Part shown: one piece after another, positions 6,730-14,295 of the stretch
How positions within the stretch are numbered: the stretch's first letter is position 1
How the letters are laid out: each line of letters begins with the position of its first letter
NCBI GenBank assembly: GCA_964394795.1
Contig: CAYMYX010000034.1
Span: forward strand, 1-15,769
Direction: 5' to 3'
Source: CAYFUF01 sp964394795
GTDB taxonomy: Bacteria; Bacillota; Clostridia; Tissierellales; Peptoniphilaceae
DNA: 15,769 nucleotides
Notes under the pieces: generated by a model
Seen by the model: only the letters and a program-made list of their open reading frames with translations
Databases searched by the model: none
What the model was told of the DNA's origin: nothing
Program-made: the position numbers and the translations under genes

Positions 6730-7830
6730 ATGACAGAAAAAAAGACCGCTTTATATGAAGATCATGTGGCGCTGGGTGGCAAGATGGTCCCCTATGCAGG
6801 CTGGTTGCTACCGGTGCAGTACCCCAGCGGCACGTCCAAGGAGCATGTAGCTGTGCGTGAAACCTGCGGCCTCTTCGATGTTTCCCATATGGGGGAAATT
6901 CGGGTCAAGGGTGCCGGTGCTGGTGACTTTTTGGATTACGTCTTAACGAACCCGATGTCCAAGTTGAAGGTCGGCAAGGTTCGCTATGCAATCCTTTGCC
7001 GGGAAGACGGGGGCACCTTGGATGACTTGGTTGTCTACCGCTTGGGCGAGGAGGACTTCCTCTTAGTCGTTAATGCAGCTAATAGCGACCGAGACTTTGC
7101 TTGGTTGGAAGAGCAGGCCGGTAAGTGGGAAGGTGAAGAAATCACGGTGGAGAATGCGTCCCCCTATATTGGTCAGCTTGCCTTACAGGGACCGAAAGCC
7201 AAAGAGATTTTGGCTCCTTTGGTGGATGAAGGAGATTTGCCCGAAAAGTTTTTCAGCTTCGAGGAGAACCTGAAGATTAAAGGCGTTGACGCCCTTGTAT
7301 CCAGAACAGGCTATACCGGCGAATTTGGCTACGAGATCTACCTGCCTTGGGATGAAGTGCCCGTGGTATGGGAAGCCCTCTTGGAAGAAGGGGAAAAGTA
7401 CGGCCTTCTACCCTGCGGTCTGGGCGCAAGAGACACTTTGCGGCTAGAGGCGGGACTACCTTTGTATGGCCATGAATTGAGCGAAGACATCAATCCCTTG
7501 GAAGCGGACCTGGGTTTTGCCGTGAAATTGGACCGGCCGGAGTTTATCGGTCAAGATGCCTTGAGTCAGGAATTGTCGAGAAAGCGGATTGGTTTAGAGA
7601 TCGTCGACCGAGGAATTGCAAGAGAAGACAGCGAGATTTACTTGGGTGAGGAAAAGATCGGCATGGTCACCTCTGGAACCAAGTCACCTTATACGAAAAG
7701 ATCCATCGCCCAGGCTTTAGTGGCTACCGATTTGGGCATAGAGAAGCTAGATGAAGTGGAAGTCGATGTTCGTGGCAGAAGGCTGAAGGCGAAGGTTGTC
7801 GAGATGCCTTTCTACGAGCAGAAAAAATAA
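6730..7830 (+). CDS. gcvT: Glycine cleavage T-protein (aminomethyltransferase)
   Basis: Takes the aminomethyl group from the lipoyl arm of GcvH and passes the carbon to tetrahydrofolate, releasing ammonia. At 366 residues it has the usual length. Seen: GLFDVSHMGEI (47-57), the folate-site GGTLDDLVVY with D98/D99, the SRTGYTGEFGYEIY block, and the C-terminal GARDTLRLEAGLPLYGHEL and KLDRPEFIGQDAL segments. I chose ATG 6730 because GGGAGTGGAG sits just before it and the protein then begins as the family does. An earlier in-frame ATG at 6685 would add a 15-residue tail lying inside the leader hairpin. First gene of gcvT-gcvH-gcvPA-gcvPB. Confidence 0.96.
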   Translation: MTEKKTALYEDHVALGGKMVPYAGWLLPVQYPSGTSKEHVAVRETCGLFDVSHMGEIRVKGAGAGDFLDYVLTNPMSKLKVGKVRYAILCREDGGTLDDLVVYRLGEEDFLLVVNAANSDRDFAWLEEQAGKWEGEEITVENASPYIGQLALQGPKAKEILAPLVDEGDLPEKFFSFEENLKIKGVDALVSRTGYTGEFGYEIYLPWDEVPVVWEALLEEGEKYGLLPCGLGARDTLRLEAGLPLYGHELSEDINPLEADLGFAVKLDRPEFIGQDALSQELSRKRIGLEIVDRGIAREDSEIYLGEEKIGMVTSGTKSPYTKRSIAQALVATDLGIEKLDEVEVDVRGRRLKAKVVEMPFYEQKK

Positions 7831-7832
7831 AA

Positions 7833-7860
7833 AGGAGGATGTGGGCAACCACAACACGAC
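7833..7860 (+). promoter_or_regulatory. gcvH ribosome binding site with a GNRA hairpin spacer
   Basis: AGGAGG (7833-7838) is 22 nt from the gcvH ATG (7861), too far for normal use. Between them TGTGG-GCAA-CCACA (7840-7853) forms a 5-bp stem capped by a GNRA tetraloop. Removing the hairpin leaves 8 nt, an optimal spacing. No other Shine-Dalgarno or in-frame start is seen. Confidence 0.75.
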
Positions 7861-8223
7861 ATGACGAAAAGATATGCAGAATCACATGAATGGGTTGAAG
7901 AAGTAGAAGGAAAGTACCGCGTCGGTTTGACAAATTATGCGAAGGACCAATTGGGCGACATCGTCTTCGTAAACCTGCCAGAAGTTGGGGACACCATCCA
8001 GTCCGGCGAGCCTTGCGGCGAGGTGGAATCGACGAAGGCGGTTGACGATATTATGGCCCCCGTAAGCGGCGAAGTCGTTGAAATAAATGAAGAAGTGCTT
8101 GACACCCCTGAACTGATTAACGAGGCGGCTGACACCACTTGGCTCTTTACCTTGGAGAATATCGAGGGTTGGGACGAGCTGATGGAAAAAGAAGCTTACG
8201 AGACATTTATTGCAGAGCTCTAA
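7861..8223 (+). CDS. gcvH: Glycine cleavage H-protein (lipoyl carrier)
   Basis: Small lipoylated carrier that shuttles the aminomethyl intermediate from the P-protein to GcvT and is reoxidised by the L-protein. At 120 residues it is full length. The lipoyl-lysine is K59 in GEVESTKAVDDIMAPVSGEV. The family more often has ESVKA, so the T at the preceding position is a mild variant. SHEWV near the start and LGDIVFVNLP are typical of the family. The start at ATG 7861 gives the expected N-terminus, but its Shine-Dalgarno is 22 nt away across a hairpin. It lies 30 bases after gcvT and 42 before gcvPA. No L-protein or lipoate ligase gene is in the window. Confidence 0.97.
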   Translation: MTKRYAESHEWVEEVEGKYRVGLTNYAKDQLGDIVFVNLPEVGDTIQSGEPCGEVESTKAVDDIMAPVSGEVVEINEEVLDTPELINEAADTTWLFTLENIEGWDELMEKEAYETFIAEL

Positions 8224-8265
8224 TCTTAGCTCCTTTGGGCTAATGAAATAACAGAGAGGAAAACT

Positions 8266-9597
8266 ATGGCAGCTTATATTCCAACGAATTCGGAAGATAG
8301 CCGGCAGATGCTGGAGAAAATTGGTGTCGCCAGCGTGGACGAGCTTTTCGAGTCCCTTCCCAATGATCTCTTGGTGGATGAGTTAGACTTGCCTGCCGGG
8401 ATGAGCGAGATGGAGCTCCAAGACTTCTTTGCCCGTTTAGGCAAAAAGAATAAGGTGTACAACGAGGTGTGGCGGGGAGCCGGTGCCTACAAGCACTTCA
8501 TCCCTGCGGCGGTGGACGAGATCCTCAGCCACGAGTCCTTCGTCACCTCCTACACCCCCTATCAGGCTGAGATTTCCCAAGGCATCCTCCAGTCCATCTT
8601 CGAGTACCAAACGTCGGTTTGCGAACTCACCGGTCTGGATGTCTCCAACGCCTCCGCCTACGACGGCGCGTCGGCTTTTGCCGAAGCTTGCCGGATGACC
8701 CTGATGAGAAAGAAGGACATCGTCCTTTTGGCTGGCAGCATCCACCCCGCCTACAAGAAGACGGCGATGACCTACTTTGAAGGGGGCGATGCCCGCTTCA
8801 TCGAAATTCCCGCCGGACCCGATGGCCTAATCGACCAAGACAAACTTAAGGAAGCGATGACTGACGAGGTCGCCGCGATTGCCCTTCAACAGCCCAACTA
8901 CCTGGGCCTCTTCGAGAACGCCAAGGAAATCAATGACCTCGCCCACGAAAATGACGCCCTCGGCATCATGGTGGTGAATCCCGCGACTCTGGGGGTCATG
9001 GCCACCCCCGCCGACCAAGGCGCCGACATAGCCGTCGGTGACGGTCAACCTTTTGGTATGCCCCTTTCCTTTGGTGGGCCATACCTCGGCTTCATGGCCA
9101 CCACCCAGAAGCTAACGAGGCAGCTGCCCGGCCGTATCGTCGGCCAAACGACGGATACCGAAGGACGGCGCGTCTTCGTTCTCACCCTTCAAGCGAGAGA
9201 ACAGCATATCCGCCGGGAGAAGGCATCGTCCAACCTCTGCACCAACCAAGCGTTATGTGCCATGCGGATGCAGTGCTTCCTCAGTGCCATCGGACCGGAC
9301 GGTCTGGAGCGGATGGGCCAACTTTCCTACTACAACGCCCACCGTTTAGAGGAAGAGCTTGCAAAACATGGTTACGAAAGAGAAGTGGACACGACATACT
9401 TTAACGAGTTTGTGACGACCACGCCGATTCCGGCCAAAGAAGTGGAAGCGAAATTGGCAAAAGCCGGTATCCTGAGCGGCCTTCCCCTCGACGAAAACCG
9501 CATGTTATGGTGCGCGACAGAGCTCAATGACGAACGAGCCCTCAACCACCTGATTGCCGCACTTACCGAAGAGAAGGAGGTTGACTCATGTTGCTAA
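8266..9597 (+). CDS. gcvPA: Glycine dehydrogenase (decarboxylating) subunit 1
   Basis: N-terminal half of the PLP-dependent P-protein, which decarboxylates glycine and loads the aminomethyl group onto GcvH. In many Bacillota and archaea P-protein is two polypeptides, and this 443-residue chain has the usual subunit-1 length. Seen: YIPTNSEDSRQMLEKIGV at the start, the SYTPYQAEISQGILQSIFEYQ block, and SSNLCTNQALCAMRM in the C-terminal part. It lacks the PLP lysine, which is on gcvPB, and so depends on that partner. AGAGGAAAA precedes the start. It overlaps gcvPB by 10 bases, consistent with translational coupling and equal dosage. Confidence 0.96.
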   Translation: MAAYIPTNSEDSRQMLEKIGVASVDELFESLPNDLLVDELDLPAGMSEMELQDFFARLGKKNKVYNEVWRGAGAYKHFIPAAVDEILSHESFVTSYTPYQAEISQGILQSIFEYQTSVCELTGLDVSNASAYDGASAFAEACRMTLMRKKDIVLLAGSIHPAYKKTAMTYFEGGDARFIEIPAGPDGLIDQDKLKEAMTDEVAAIALQQPNYLGLFENAKEINDLAHENDALGIMVVNPATLGVMATPADQGADIAVGDGQPFGMPLSFGGPYLGFMATTQKLTRQLPGRIVGQTTDTEGRRVFVLTLQAREQHIRREKASSNLCTNQALCAMRMQCFLSAIGPDGLERMGQLSYYNAHRLEEELAKHGYEREVDTTYFNEFVTTTPIPAKEVEAKLAKAGILSGLPLDENRMLWCATELNDERALNHLIAALTEEKEVDSCC

Positions 9598-11093
9598 GTT
9601 TTGAAAAATCTCAACAGGGACATAGCACCAACTTCCTGCCCCAGACACCGGAGGATTGGGCATCTTCTCCTCTTCCCGAGCATCTTCTGCGGAAGGAAAA
9701 ACCCCGCCTGCCTGAGCTTTCTGAGACGGAATTGTCCCGCCACTACAGCGAGCTGGAAGAACAGACCTTTGGTATCAACAAGGGCTTCTACCCCCTCGGT
9801 TCCTGTACGATGAAATATAACCCGAAGGTGAACAACAAGATTGCGGGAGACCCCTCCTTCAGTCAGCTCCACCCCACCCAGCGAGAAGAAGACGTTCAAG
9901 GCGCTTTGGCGGCTTACGAGCTCCTGGACCTCTACCTACGTGAAATCACGGGGATGGACAAGTTCTCCTTTTCACCCATGGCCGGTGCCCAAGGCGAGTT
10001 CACCTCCCTTTTGGCTTTCCGAGCCTACCATAAGAGTAAGGGCGAGGGCCATCGCAACGAAATCCTCATCCCCGACTCGGCCCACGGCACCAATCCCGCC
10101 TCGGCAACCATGGCCGGTTACAAGACCATCGGCGTAAAGACCGACGAGAACGGGTGTATTGACCTTGACTCCCTAAAAGACAAGCTCAATGAGAACACGG
10201 CTGGTCTCATGCTGACCAACCCCAATACGCTGGGCATCTTCGATACCAATATCTCCGAAATTACCCAGCTGGTCCATGAAGCTGGCGGCCTCAACTTCTA
10301 CGACGGCGCCAACCTCAACGCTGTGCTTGGCCTAAGTCGTCCGGGGGATATGGGCTTCGACATGGTCCACCTCAACCTCCACAAGTCCTTCTCCACCCCT
10401 CACGGTGGTGGCGGTCCGGGTTCAGGCCCTGTCGGCTGCAAGGACTTCCTTCGTCCATTCCTACCGGAAAACCTGACGACAACAGGTGAGGACGACCACG
10501 TTGACCCCGCTGACCTCATCCAAGAAGTGTACGACGACTCGCTTTCCACCGTCCACTGGACTAACCCCGACCACACTCTGGGACGTGTTGGCACCTTCAA
10601 CGGCAACTTCCTCGTCAGCTTACGGGCTCTCGCCTACGTGCTCCGCCTCGGCAAGGAAGGCATTCCCGCCGTCGCCCACCACGCGGTCCTCAACGCTAAC
10701 TACATGCAGGCAAGTCTAATCGACATCCTGCCTCCGGCCTTCGACCGCATCTGCATGCACGAGTTTGTCGTATCCTGCTCGAAGCTCAAGAAGGAAACGG
10801 GCTGCAGCGCCAAGGACTTTGCTAAGCTCCTCCAAGACTACGGTATGCACCCACCAACCATGTACTTCCCGCTCAACGTCGAGGAAGCCCTCATGATTGA
10901 GCCCACGGAGACGGAAGGAAAGGCAAGGCTTGACGACGCCATCGCCGCTTTCCGCGAGGTCTACGAGACCGCCTATTCCGATCCCGACAAGCTTCTCAAC
11001 GCCCCTCACAAGCAAGCTATCACGCGACCTGACGAGGCAACCGCTGCCCGCCACCCGATCGTGAAGTATGATTTTGCTGAGGAAACGGAATAG
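9588..11093 (+). CDS. gcvPB: Glycine dehydrogenase (decarboxylating) subunit 2
   Basis: C-terminal half of P-protein, which carries the cofactor. The 501-residue chain holds the PLP lysine K266 in HLNLHKSFSTPHGGGGPGSG. Other family blocks are GFYPLGSCTMKYNPK (67-81), MAGAQGEFTSLLAFRAY (131-147) and DSAHGTNPASATMAGY (163-178). It is slightly longer than many homologues because of its C-terminal tail (about 465-501). AAGGAGG lies inside the end of gcvPA, and the ATG overlaps that gene, so the two are coupled. Last gene of the operon, with a strong terminator 46 bases downstream. Confidence 0.97.
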   Translation: MLLSFEKSQQGHSTNFLPQTPEDWASSPLPEHLLRKEKPRLPELSETELSRHYSELEEQTFGINKGFYPLGSCTMKYNPKVNNKIAGDPSFSQLHPTQREEDVQGALAAYELLDLYLREITGMDKFSFSPMAGAQGEFTSLLAFRAYHKSKGEGHRNEILIPDSAHGTNPASATMAGYKTIGVKTDENGCIDLDSLKDKLNENTAGLMLTNPNTLGIFDTNISEITQLVHEAGGLNFYDGANLNAVLGLSRPGDMGFDMVHLNLHKSFSTPHGGGGPGSGPVGCKDFLRPFLPENLTTTGEDDHVDPADLIQEVYDDSLSTVHWTNPDHTLGRVGTFNGNFLVSLRALAYVLRLGKEGIPAVAHHAVLNANYMQASLIDILPPAFDRICMHEFVVSCSKLKKETGCSAKDFAKLLQDYGMHPPTMYFPLNVEEALMIEPTETEGKARLDDAIAAFREVYETAYSDPDKLLNAPHKQAITRPDEATAARHPIVKYDFAEETE

Positions 11094-11138
11094 CATGAAA
11101 TGCGGTGTTGAAAGAATTATTAGCGACATTTAAATAGA

Positions 11139-11168
11139 AAAGCGGGGCCTGGTGGCCCTGCTTTTTTG
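11139..11168 (+). terminator. Intrinsic terminator of the gcv operon
   Basis: AGCGGGGCC pairs with GGCCCTGCT (one G-U) around a TGGT loop and is followed by six T. Confidence 0.9.
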
Positions 11169-11190
11169 TTGTTGTTTTGGGGTCAGGTGG

Positions 11191-11213
11191 ATGGCCCAAA
11201 TTTGGTGGGCCAT
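11191..11213. repeat. Inverted repeat ATGGCCCA/TGGGCCAT
   Basis: Perfect 8-bp arms with a 7-nt loop. CCAAATTTGG (11196-11205) is itself a palindrome within it. It lies just past the gcv terminator. The arm sequence recurs as a hairpin at 13247-13264. The role is unknown. Confidence 0.5.
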
Positions 11214-11260
11214 GGGGACGTGGGAGCATGAAAAATAATCATCCATATATAGCAAATGGG

Positions 11261-11297
11261 GGGCATGTCAGGATTATTAGTCATTCTGACACAGCCC
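11261..11297 (-). terminator. Hairpin after the P-loop kinase, possible weak terminator
   Basis: Read on minus, GGGC-TGTCAG pairs with CTGACA-GCCC with small bulges, directly after the kinase stop. There is no proper T-tract, so termination is only a possibility. Confidence 0.4.
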
Positions 11298-11304
11298 TCG
11301 TTGC

Positions 11305-11817
11305 TTAGCTCTGTATCTCGCTCTCATAATCCTCTTCGATAAGGATATATGGGAGGCCATACTCAACACACATCGTCAAATTATGATTATTGTCTGCAAT
11401 CAGCCGCTCTTCGGTCAGCCAGCCATTATCTAGCCGGTCTTCGATGATGTTGGCATGGTTTTTTATCTCGTCAAAATGCCTTCGGATATAGCCCTCCGCC
11501 AAAATGATGCAGCGATACTCGATCTCCCCTAGGTACTCCTCTTCAAAGTCATCCCGCCAAGTGAAAGGAATATAGATGCCTTCGACTATCAGATTTTGCT
11601 TGTTCTCGATGGCCGTCTTAATCATCTCCCGGACGATGGGCCATAGGTAGTCCACCAGCTCATCGTCATCTTCCGGCGTAAGGTCGGTTTGCCCGCTTCG
11701 AATTAGTCCCATCTTTAGGCGGTCGATGGATAGGTAAGGATAGTGGAATTTTTCCAGTAGTTGTTGGGCCATGTTTGTTTTCCCCGAATGGGACGCCCCT
11801 GCGATTAATATGATCAT
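11305..11817 (-). CDS. Small P-loop kinase-like NTPase, substrate unknown
   Basis: A 170-residue protein with a nucleoside-kinase-like P-loop fold. The Walker A motif GASHSGKT (7-14) follows strand MIILIA. A DRLKMGLIR segment suggests a substrate or lid region, and NLIVEGIYIPF is a likely second strand near the active site. YIRRHFDEIKNHAN looks like an arginine-containing helix. It resembles the 2-phosphoglycerate-kinase, adenylate-kinase and zeta-toxin type of small kinase, but I cannot assign a substrate. I chose ATG 11817 because AGGAG sits 6 bases upstream and the P-loop strand begins at once. The longer in-frame start at 11880 lies within the arsR promoter region. Divergent from arsR; no antitoxin-like partner is adjacent. 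Confidence 0.75.
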   Translation of the reverse strand: MIILIAGASHSGKTNMAQQLLEKFHYPYLSIDRLKMGLIRSGQTDLTPEDDDELVDYLWPIVREMIKTAIENKQNLIVEGIYIPFTWRDDFEEEYLGEIEYRCIILAEGYIRRHFDEIKNHANIIEDRLDNGWLTEERLIADNNHNLTMCVEYGLPYILIEEDYESEIQS

Positions 11818-11865
11818 GGCAATCTCCTGTGTTCGTTTCAGTATTCTCCTTTTCAAATACCCCGG

Positions 11866-11902
11866 TTGACATATTGACAACCATCAATCTGAGGTCTATA
11901 GT
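11866..11902 (+). promoter_or_regulatory. arsR promoter with candidate ArsR operator
   Basis: TTGACA (11874-11879) and TATAGT (11897-11902) at a 17-bp spacing. A second TTGACA lies at 11866-11871. The dyad ATTGA-N6-TCAAT (11873-11888) covers the -35 and could be the repressor site. Confidence 0.75.
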
Positions 11903-11935
11903 ACATATAGATAGATATCAATGTAAGGAGAAGTT

Positions 11936-12235
11936 ATGAATACAATAGACGTTGCCCTTATCTGTAAGGCGTTGGGCGAAACGAATCGCCTACAAATTGT
12001 GGAGATGCTTTCCGCCGGTGAGCAGTGCGGATGCGAGCTCCTCGAAGCGTTTGAAATCAAGCAACCAACCCTTTCCCACCATATGAAGATACTCCAAGAA
12101 TGCGGCTTGGTGGATGCCAGGAAAGAAGGCAAGTGGATGCACTATTCCTTGAACTGCGAAACCTTGAACGAATTCAAAAGCTTCATTGGCGCACTCACCT
12201 GCCATCAAGAAGAAGGAGCCTGTGACTGCAAATGA
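11936..12235 (+). CDS. arsR: ArsR-family metalloid-responsive repressor
   Basis: A 99-residue winged-helix dimeric repressor that leaves DNA when it binds metalloid thiolates. The recognition-helix region reads KQPTLSHHMKILQECGLV (42-59). Cys31 and Cys33 in QCGCELLEAF match the CxC of the alpha-3 arsenite site in the family (ELCVC box). Three more cysteines lie near the C-terminus (C89, C96, C98) and could form a second thiolate site. AAGGAG precedes ATG 11936. Its stop overlaps the permease start (ATGA, 4 bases), so the two are coupled. It very likely represses its own operon through the dyad at 11873-11888. Whether arsenite or an organoarsenical is the inducer cannot be told. Confidence 0.92.
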   Translation: MNTIDVALICKALGETNRLQIVEMLSAGEQCGCELLEAFEIKQPTLSHHMKILQECGLVDARKEGKWMHYSLNCETLNEFKSFIGALTCHQEEGACDCK

Positions 12236-13230
12236 TTTGGGATTTTATACAACAACAAGTGCTGGGCATGAAGTGGCTCAATGACTTGGTCGGAAATATT
12301 CTGGACAGCCTAGGGGTCGACCTATCAACCAGATTGGGCGGCAGCCTCCAGTTCTTTTTCTACGATGTCATTAAGATAACGATCTTACTCTGCACCCTGA
12401 TCTTCGCCATCTCCTACATACAAAGCTACTTTCCACCGGAGCGGAGCAAGAAGATACTGGGGCGATTCCACGGCATCGGCGCCAATATTATCGCTGCCCT
12501 CTTAGGGACGGTAACACCTTTCTGTTCCTGTTCATCGATTCCCCTCTTCATTGGATTTACGAGCGCAGGCTTGCCGCTAGGCGTCACCTTCTCCTTCCTC
12601 ATCTCGTCCCCCATGGTCGACTTAGGCAGCCTCGTCCTCCTGATGAGCATCTTTGGCGCGAAGGTAGCTGTCATCTACGTCATTGTAGGTCTTATCATTG
12701 CGGTGATCGGCGGCACCATTATCGAAAAACTCCACATGGAGGAATACGTCGAGGATTACATCCGTAAAGCCCGGAGTGTAGATATCGACGCGCCAAAACT
12801 AACAACCCAAGACCGTCTCAATTTTGCAAAGGACCAGGTCGTCTCTACCTTTAAAAAGGTCTTCCCCTACATCCTCATCGGTGTGGGCATCGGCGCCCTG
12901 ATTCACAACTGGATTCCCCAGGCTTGGATCGAGAGTATCCTGGGCAGCGACAATCCTTTTGGTGTTGTTCTCGCCACCCTCGTTGGCGTCCCCATGTATG
13001 GTGACATCTTCGGCACGATCCCCGTGGCCGAAGCCCTCTTGGCGAAAGGCGCTCAACTGGGCACTATCCTCTCTTTCATGATGGCCGTCACCACCCTGAG
13101 CCTTCCGTCCATCATCATGCTGAAGAAGGCAATCAAGCCAAAATTGCTCGCTCTGTTTATAGGCATTTGCACGATTGGCATCATCATTGTTGGCTATTTA
13201 TTTAATGCTACGCAACATCTAATCATATAA
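12232..13230 (+). CDS. DUF318/ArsP-type permease
   Basis: A 332-residue integral membrane protein with about eight hydrophobic segments in two halves joined by a soluble loop (about 165-205, EKLHMEEYVEDYIRKARS onward). It carries the family motif TPFCSCSSIPLFIGF with C98 and C100, and the second-half VGVPMYGDIFGTIPVAEALL. ArsP members export trivalent methylated or aromatic arsenicals. Other DUF318 members have unproven substrates. It is coupled to arsR by a 4-base overlap and followed by thioredoxin-like and arsenate reductase genes, so metalloid export is well supported, but the exact substrate is inference. No arsB or acr3 pump is present beside it. Confidence 0.85.
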   Translation: MIWDFIQQQVLGMKWLNDLVGNILDSLGVDLSTRLGGSLQFFFYDVIKITILLCTLIFAISYIQSYFPPERSKKILGRFHGIGANIIAALLGTVTPFCSCSSIPLFIGFTSAGLPLGVTFSFLISSPMVDLGSLVLLMSIFGAKVAVIYVIVGLIIAVIGGTIIEKLHMEEYVEDYIRKARSVDIDAPKLTTQDRLNFAKDQVVSTFKKVFPYILIGVGIGALIHNWIPQAWIESILGSDNPFGVVLATLVGVPMYGDIFGTIPVAEALLAKGAQLGTILSFMMAVTTLSLPSIIMLKKAIKPKLLALFIGICTIGIIIVGYLFNATQHLII

Positions 13231-13246
13231 GAATTGGAAAATTATT

Positions 13247-13264
13247 GGGCCATGTGCATGGCCC
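13247..13264. repeat. Intra-operon hairpin GGGCCAT/ATGGCCC
   Basis: Perfect 7-bp arms with a GTGC loop, between the permease and the thioredoxin-like gene. It has no T-tract on plus. It could act as an RNA stability or processing element separating the upper and lower parts of the operon. It shares its arm sequence with 11191-11213. Confidence 0.5.
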
Positions 13265-13291
13265 CCATCCATAAACCTAAGGAGGTATAAA

Positions 13292-13609
13292 ATGGGATTA
13301 TTTGGTAAGAAGAAGGAAGAAAAGCACGTCGAAGTTACTAACGACAACCAAGTAAACGAAGGGACCAGCGGGGTTAAAGTCCTCGGATCAGGTTGTGCGA
13401 ACTGCAACGCGCTTGAAGCAGCCACAAAAGAAGCCCTCGAAGAACTGGGCATGGACACCACGATTGACCACGTCACCGACTTCGCAGAAATTGCGACCTA
13501 CGGGGTCATGTCAACGCCTGCCCTCGTCGTCGACGATAAAGTCGTTTCCTACGGCAGAGTCCTCAATAAGGATGAAGTCGTCGCCCTACTCAAAGAAGCG
13601 AGGGGCTAA
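13292..13609 (+). CDS. Small CxxC thioredoxin-like redox protein
   Basis: A 105-residue protein with a charged N-terminal tail (GLFGKKKEEKHVEV) followed by a compact thioredoxin-like fold. The redox motif is C35-A-N-C38 in GSGCANCNALE. The cis-proline loop MSTPALVVDDKVV is present. It resembles the redox-active disulfide family that often travels with DUF318 permeases. It probably reduces the adjacent ArsC or passes the metalloid to the permease (inference). It has a strong AAGGAGG and starts 61 bases after the permease. It ends 3 bases before arsC. Confidence 0.88.
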   Translation: MGLFGKKKEEKHVEVTNDNQVNEGTSGVKVLGSGCANCNALEAATKEALEELGMDTTIDHVTDFAEIATYGVMSTPALVVDDKVVSYGRVLNKDEVVALLKEARG

Positions 13610-13612
13610 TTC

Positions 13613-14014
13613 ATGGCGAAACCAAAAGTGGCCTTTATCTGCGTGCATAACTCTTGCCGCAGCCAAATCGCGGAAGCCTTAGGCAAGCATTTTGCCTCCG
13701 ACGTCTTCGATAGCTATTCCGCAGGCTCGGAAACCAAGCCGCAAATCAATCAGGATGCGGTCAGGCTCATGAAAGAAATCTACGGCATCGACATGGAGAA
13801 AGACCAAAGCTCCAAACTCATCGATGATATCCCCTCCCCGGATTTGGCCATATCCATGGGCTGCAACGTCATCTGCCCCTTCCTCGATCGAGGGTTTGAT
13901 GACGATTGGCAGCTCGATGACCCAACGGGCAAGAGTGATGAGGAGTTCAAAGAGACGATTGCAGAGATTGAGAAAAGGGTCCTTGAGCTGAAGGATGAAT
14001 TGAGTAAGAAGTAG
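13613..14014 (+). CDS. arsC: LMW-phosphatase-type arsenate reductase
   Basis: Reduces arsenate to arsenite using a cysteine cascade. The 133-residue protein has the P-loop C10-VHNS-C15-R-S, of CX5R form. A second redox pair, C84 and C88, lies in SMGCNVICPF, and the general-acid motif is LDDPTG (about 116-121). This matches thioredoxin-coupled ArsC, so the CANC protein just upstream is a natural electron donor. It starts 3 bases after that gene with GAGGGG as its ribosome binding site. A plain protein tyrosine phosphatase is the alternative, but the extra cysteines and the ars context argue against it. Last gene of the cluster, followed by a strong terminator. Confidence 0.92.
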   Translation: MAKPKVAFICVHNSCRSQIAEALGKHFASDVFDSYSAGSETKPQINQDAVRLMKEIYGIDMEKDQSSKLIDDIPSPDLAISMGCNVICPFLDRGFDDDWQLDDPTGKSDEEFKETIAEIEKRVLELKDELSKK

Positions 14015-14030
14015 GGAATGCAAAAGAAAG

Positions 14031-14065
14031 CGACCAGCCTGAGTGATTAGGTTGGTCGTTTTTTT
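14031..14065 (+). terminator. Terminator of the ars cluster, partly bidirectional
   Basis: CGACCAGCCT pairs with AGGTTGGTCG (one G-U) and is followed by seven T. On minus the hairpin is followed by CTTTCTTTTG, so it may also serve the convergent gene. Confidence 0.9.
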
Positions 14066-14078
14066 GCTTGTAACAACA

Positions 14079-14195
14079 TTACTTCTTCATTACCGGATAA
14101 TGGGTTGCAAAACCGAACAACTCGGTAAACAGCTTCCAGCCTTGGTCATTTTCAGGTAAATTCTCTACCATATTGCTAAAGACCTTACCATCCTT
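14079..14195 (-). CDS. C-terminal fragment of a gap-broken gene
   Basis: The 38 codons before a TAA stop read KDGKVFSNMVENLPENDQGW, followed by KLFTELFGFATHYPVMKK. The N-terminal side is lost in the 100-N gap. It may be the tail of the protein that starts at 14445, which requires a gap length divisible by 3, or of a second gene. I do not recognise a family from this piece. Confidence 0.55.
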   Translation of the reverse strand, partial: KDGKVFSNMVENLPENDQGWKLFTELFGFATHYPVMKK

Positions 14196-14295
14196 NNNNN
14201 NNNNNNNNNNNNNNNNNNNNNNNNNNNNNNNNNNNNNNNNNNNNNNNNNNNNNNNNNNNNNNNNNNNNNNNNNNNNNNNNNNNNNNNNNNNNNNN
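14196..14295. other. Assembly gap (100 N)
   Basis: One hundred N, a conventional placeholder for a gap of unknown length. It breaks the minus-strand gene or genes here. Confidence 0.97.

Noticed and set aside
11305..11817. Zeta-type toxin
   Set aside because: The P-loop fold is compatible, but there is no antitoxin neighbour and no recognisable zeta-specific motif.
13247..13264. Terminator inside the ars operon
   Set aside because: No T-tract on plus, and AAGGAGG of the next gene follows closely. More likely a processing or stability hairpin.
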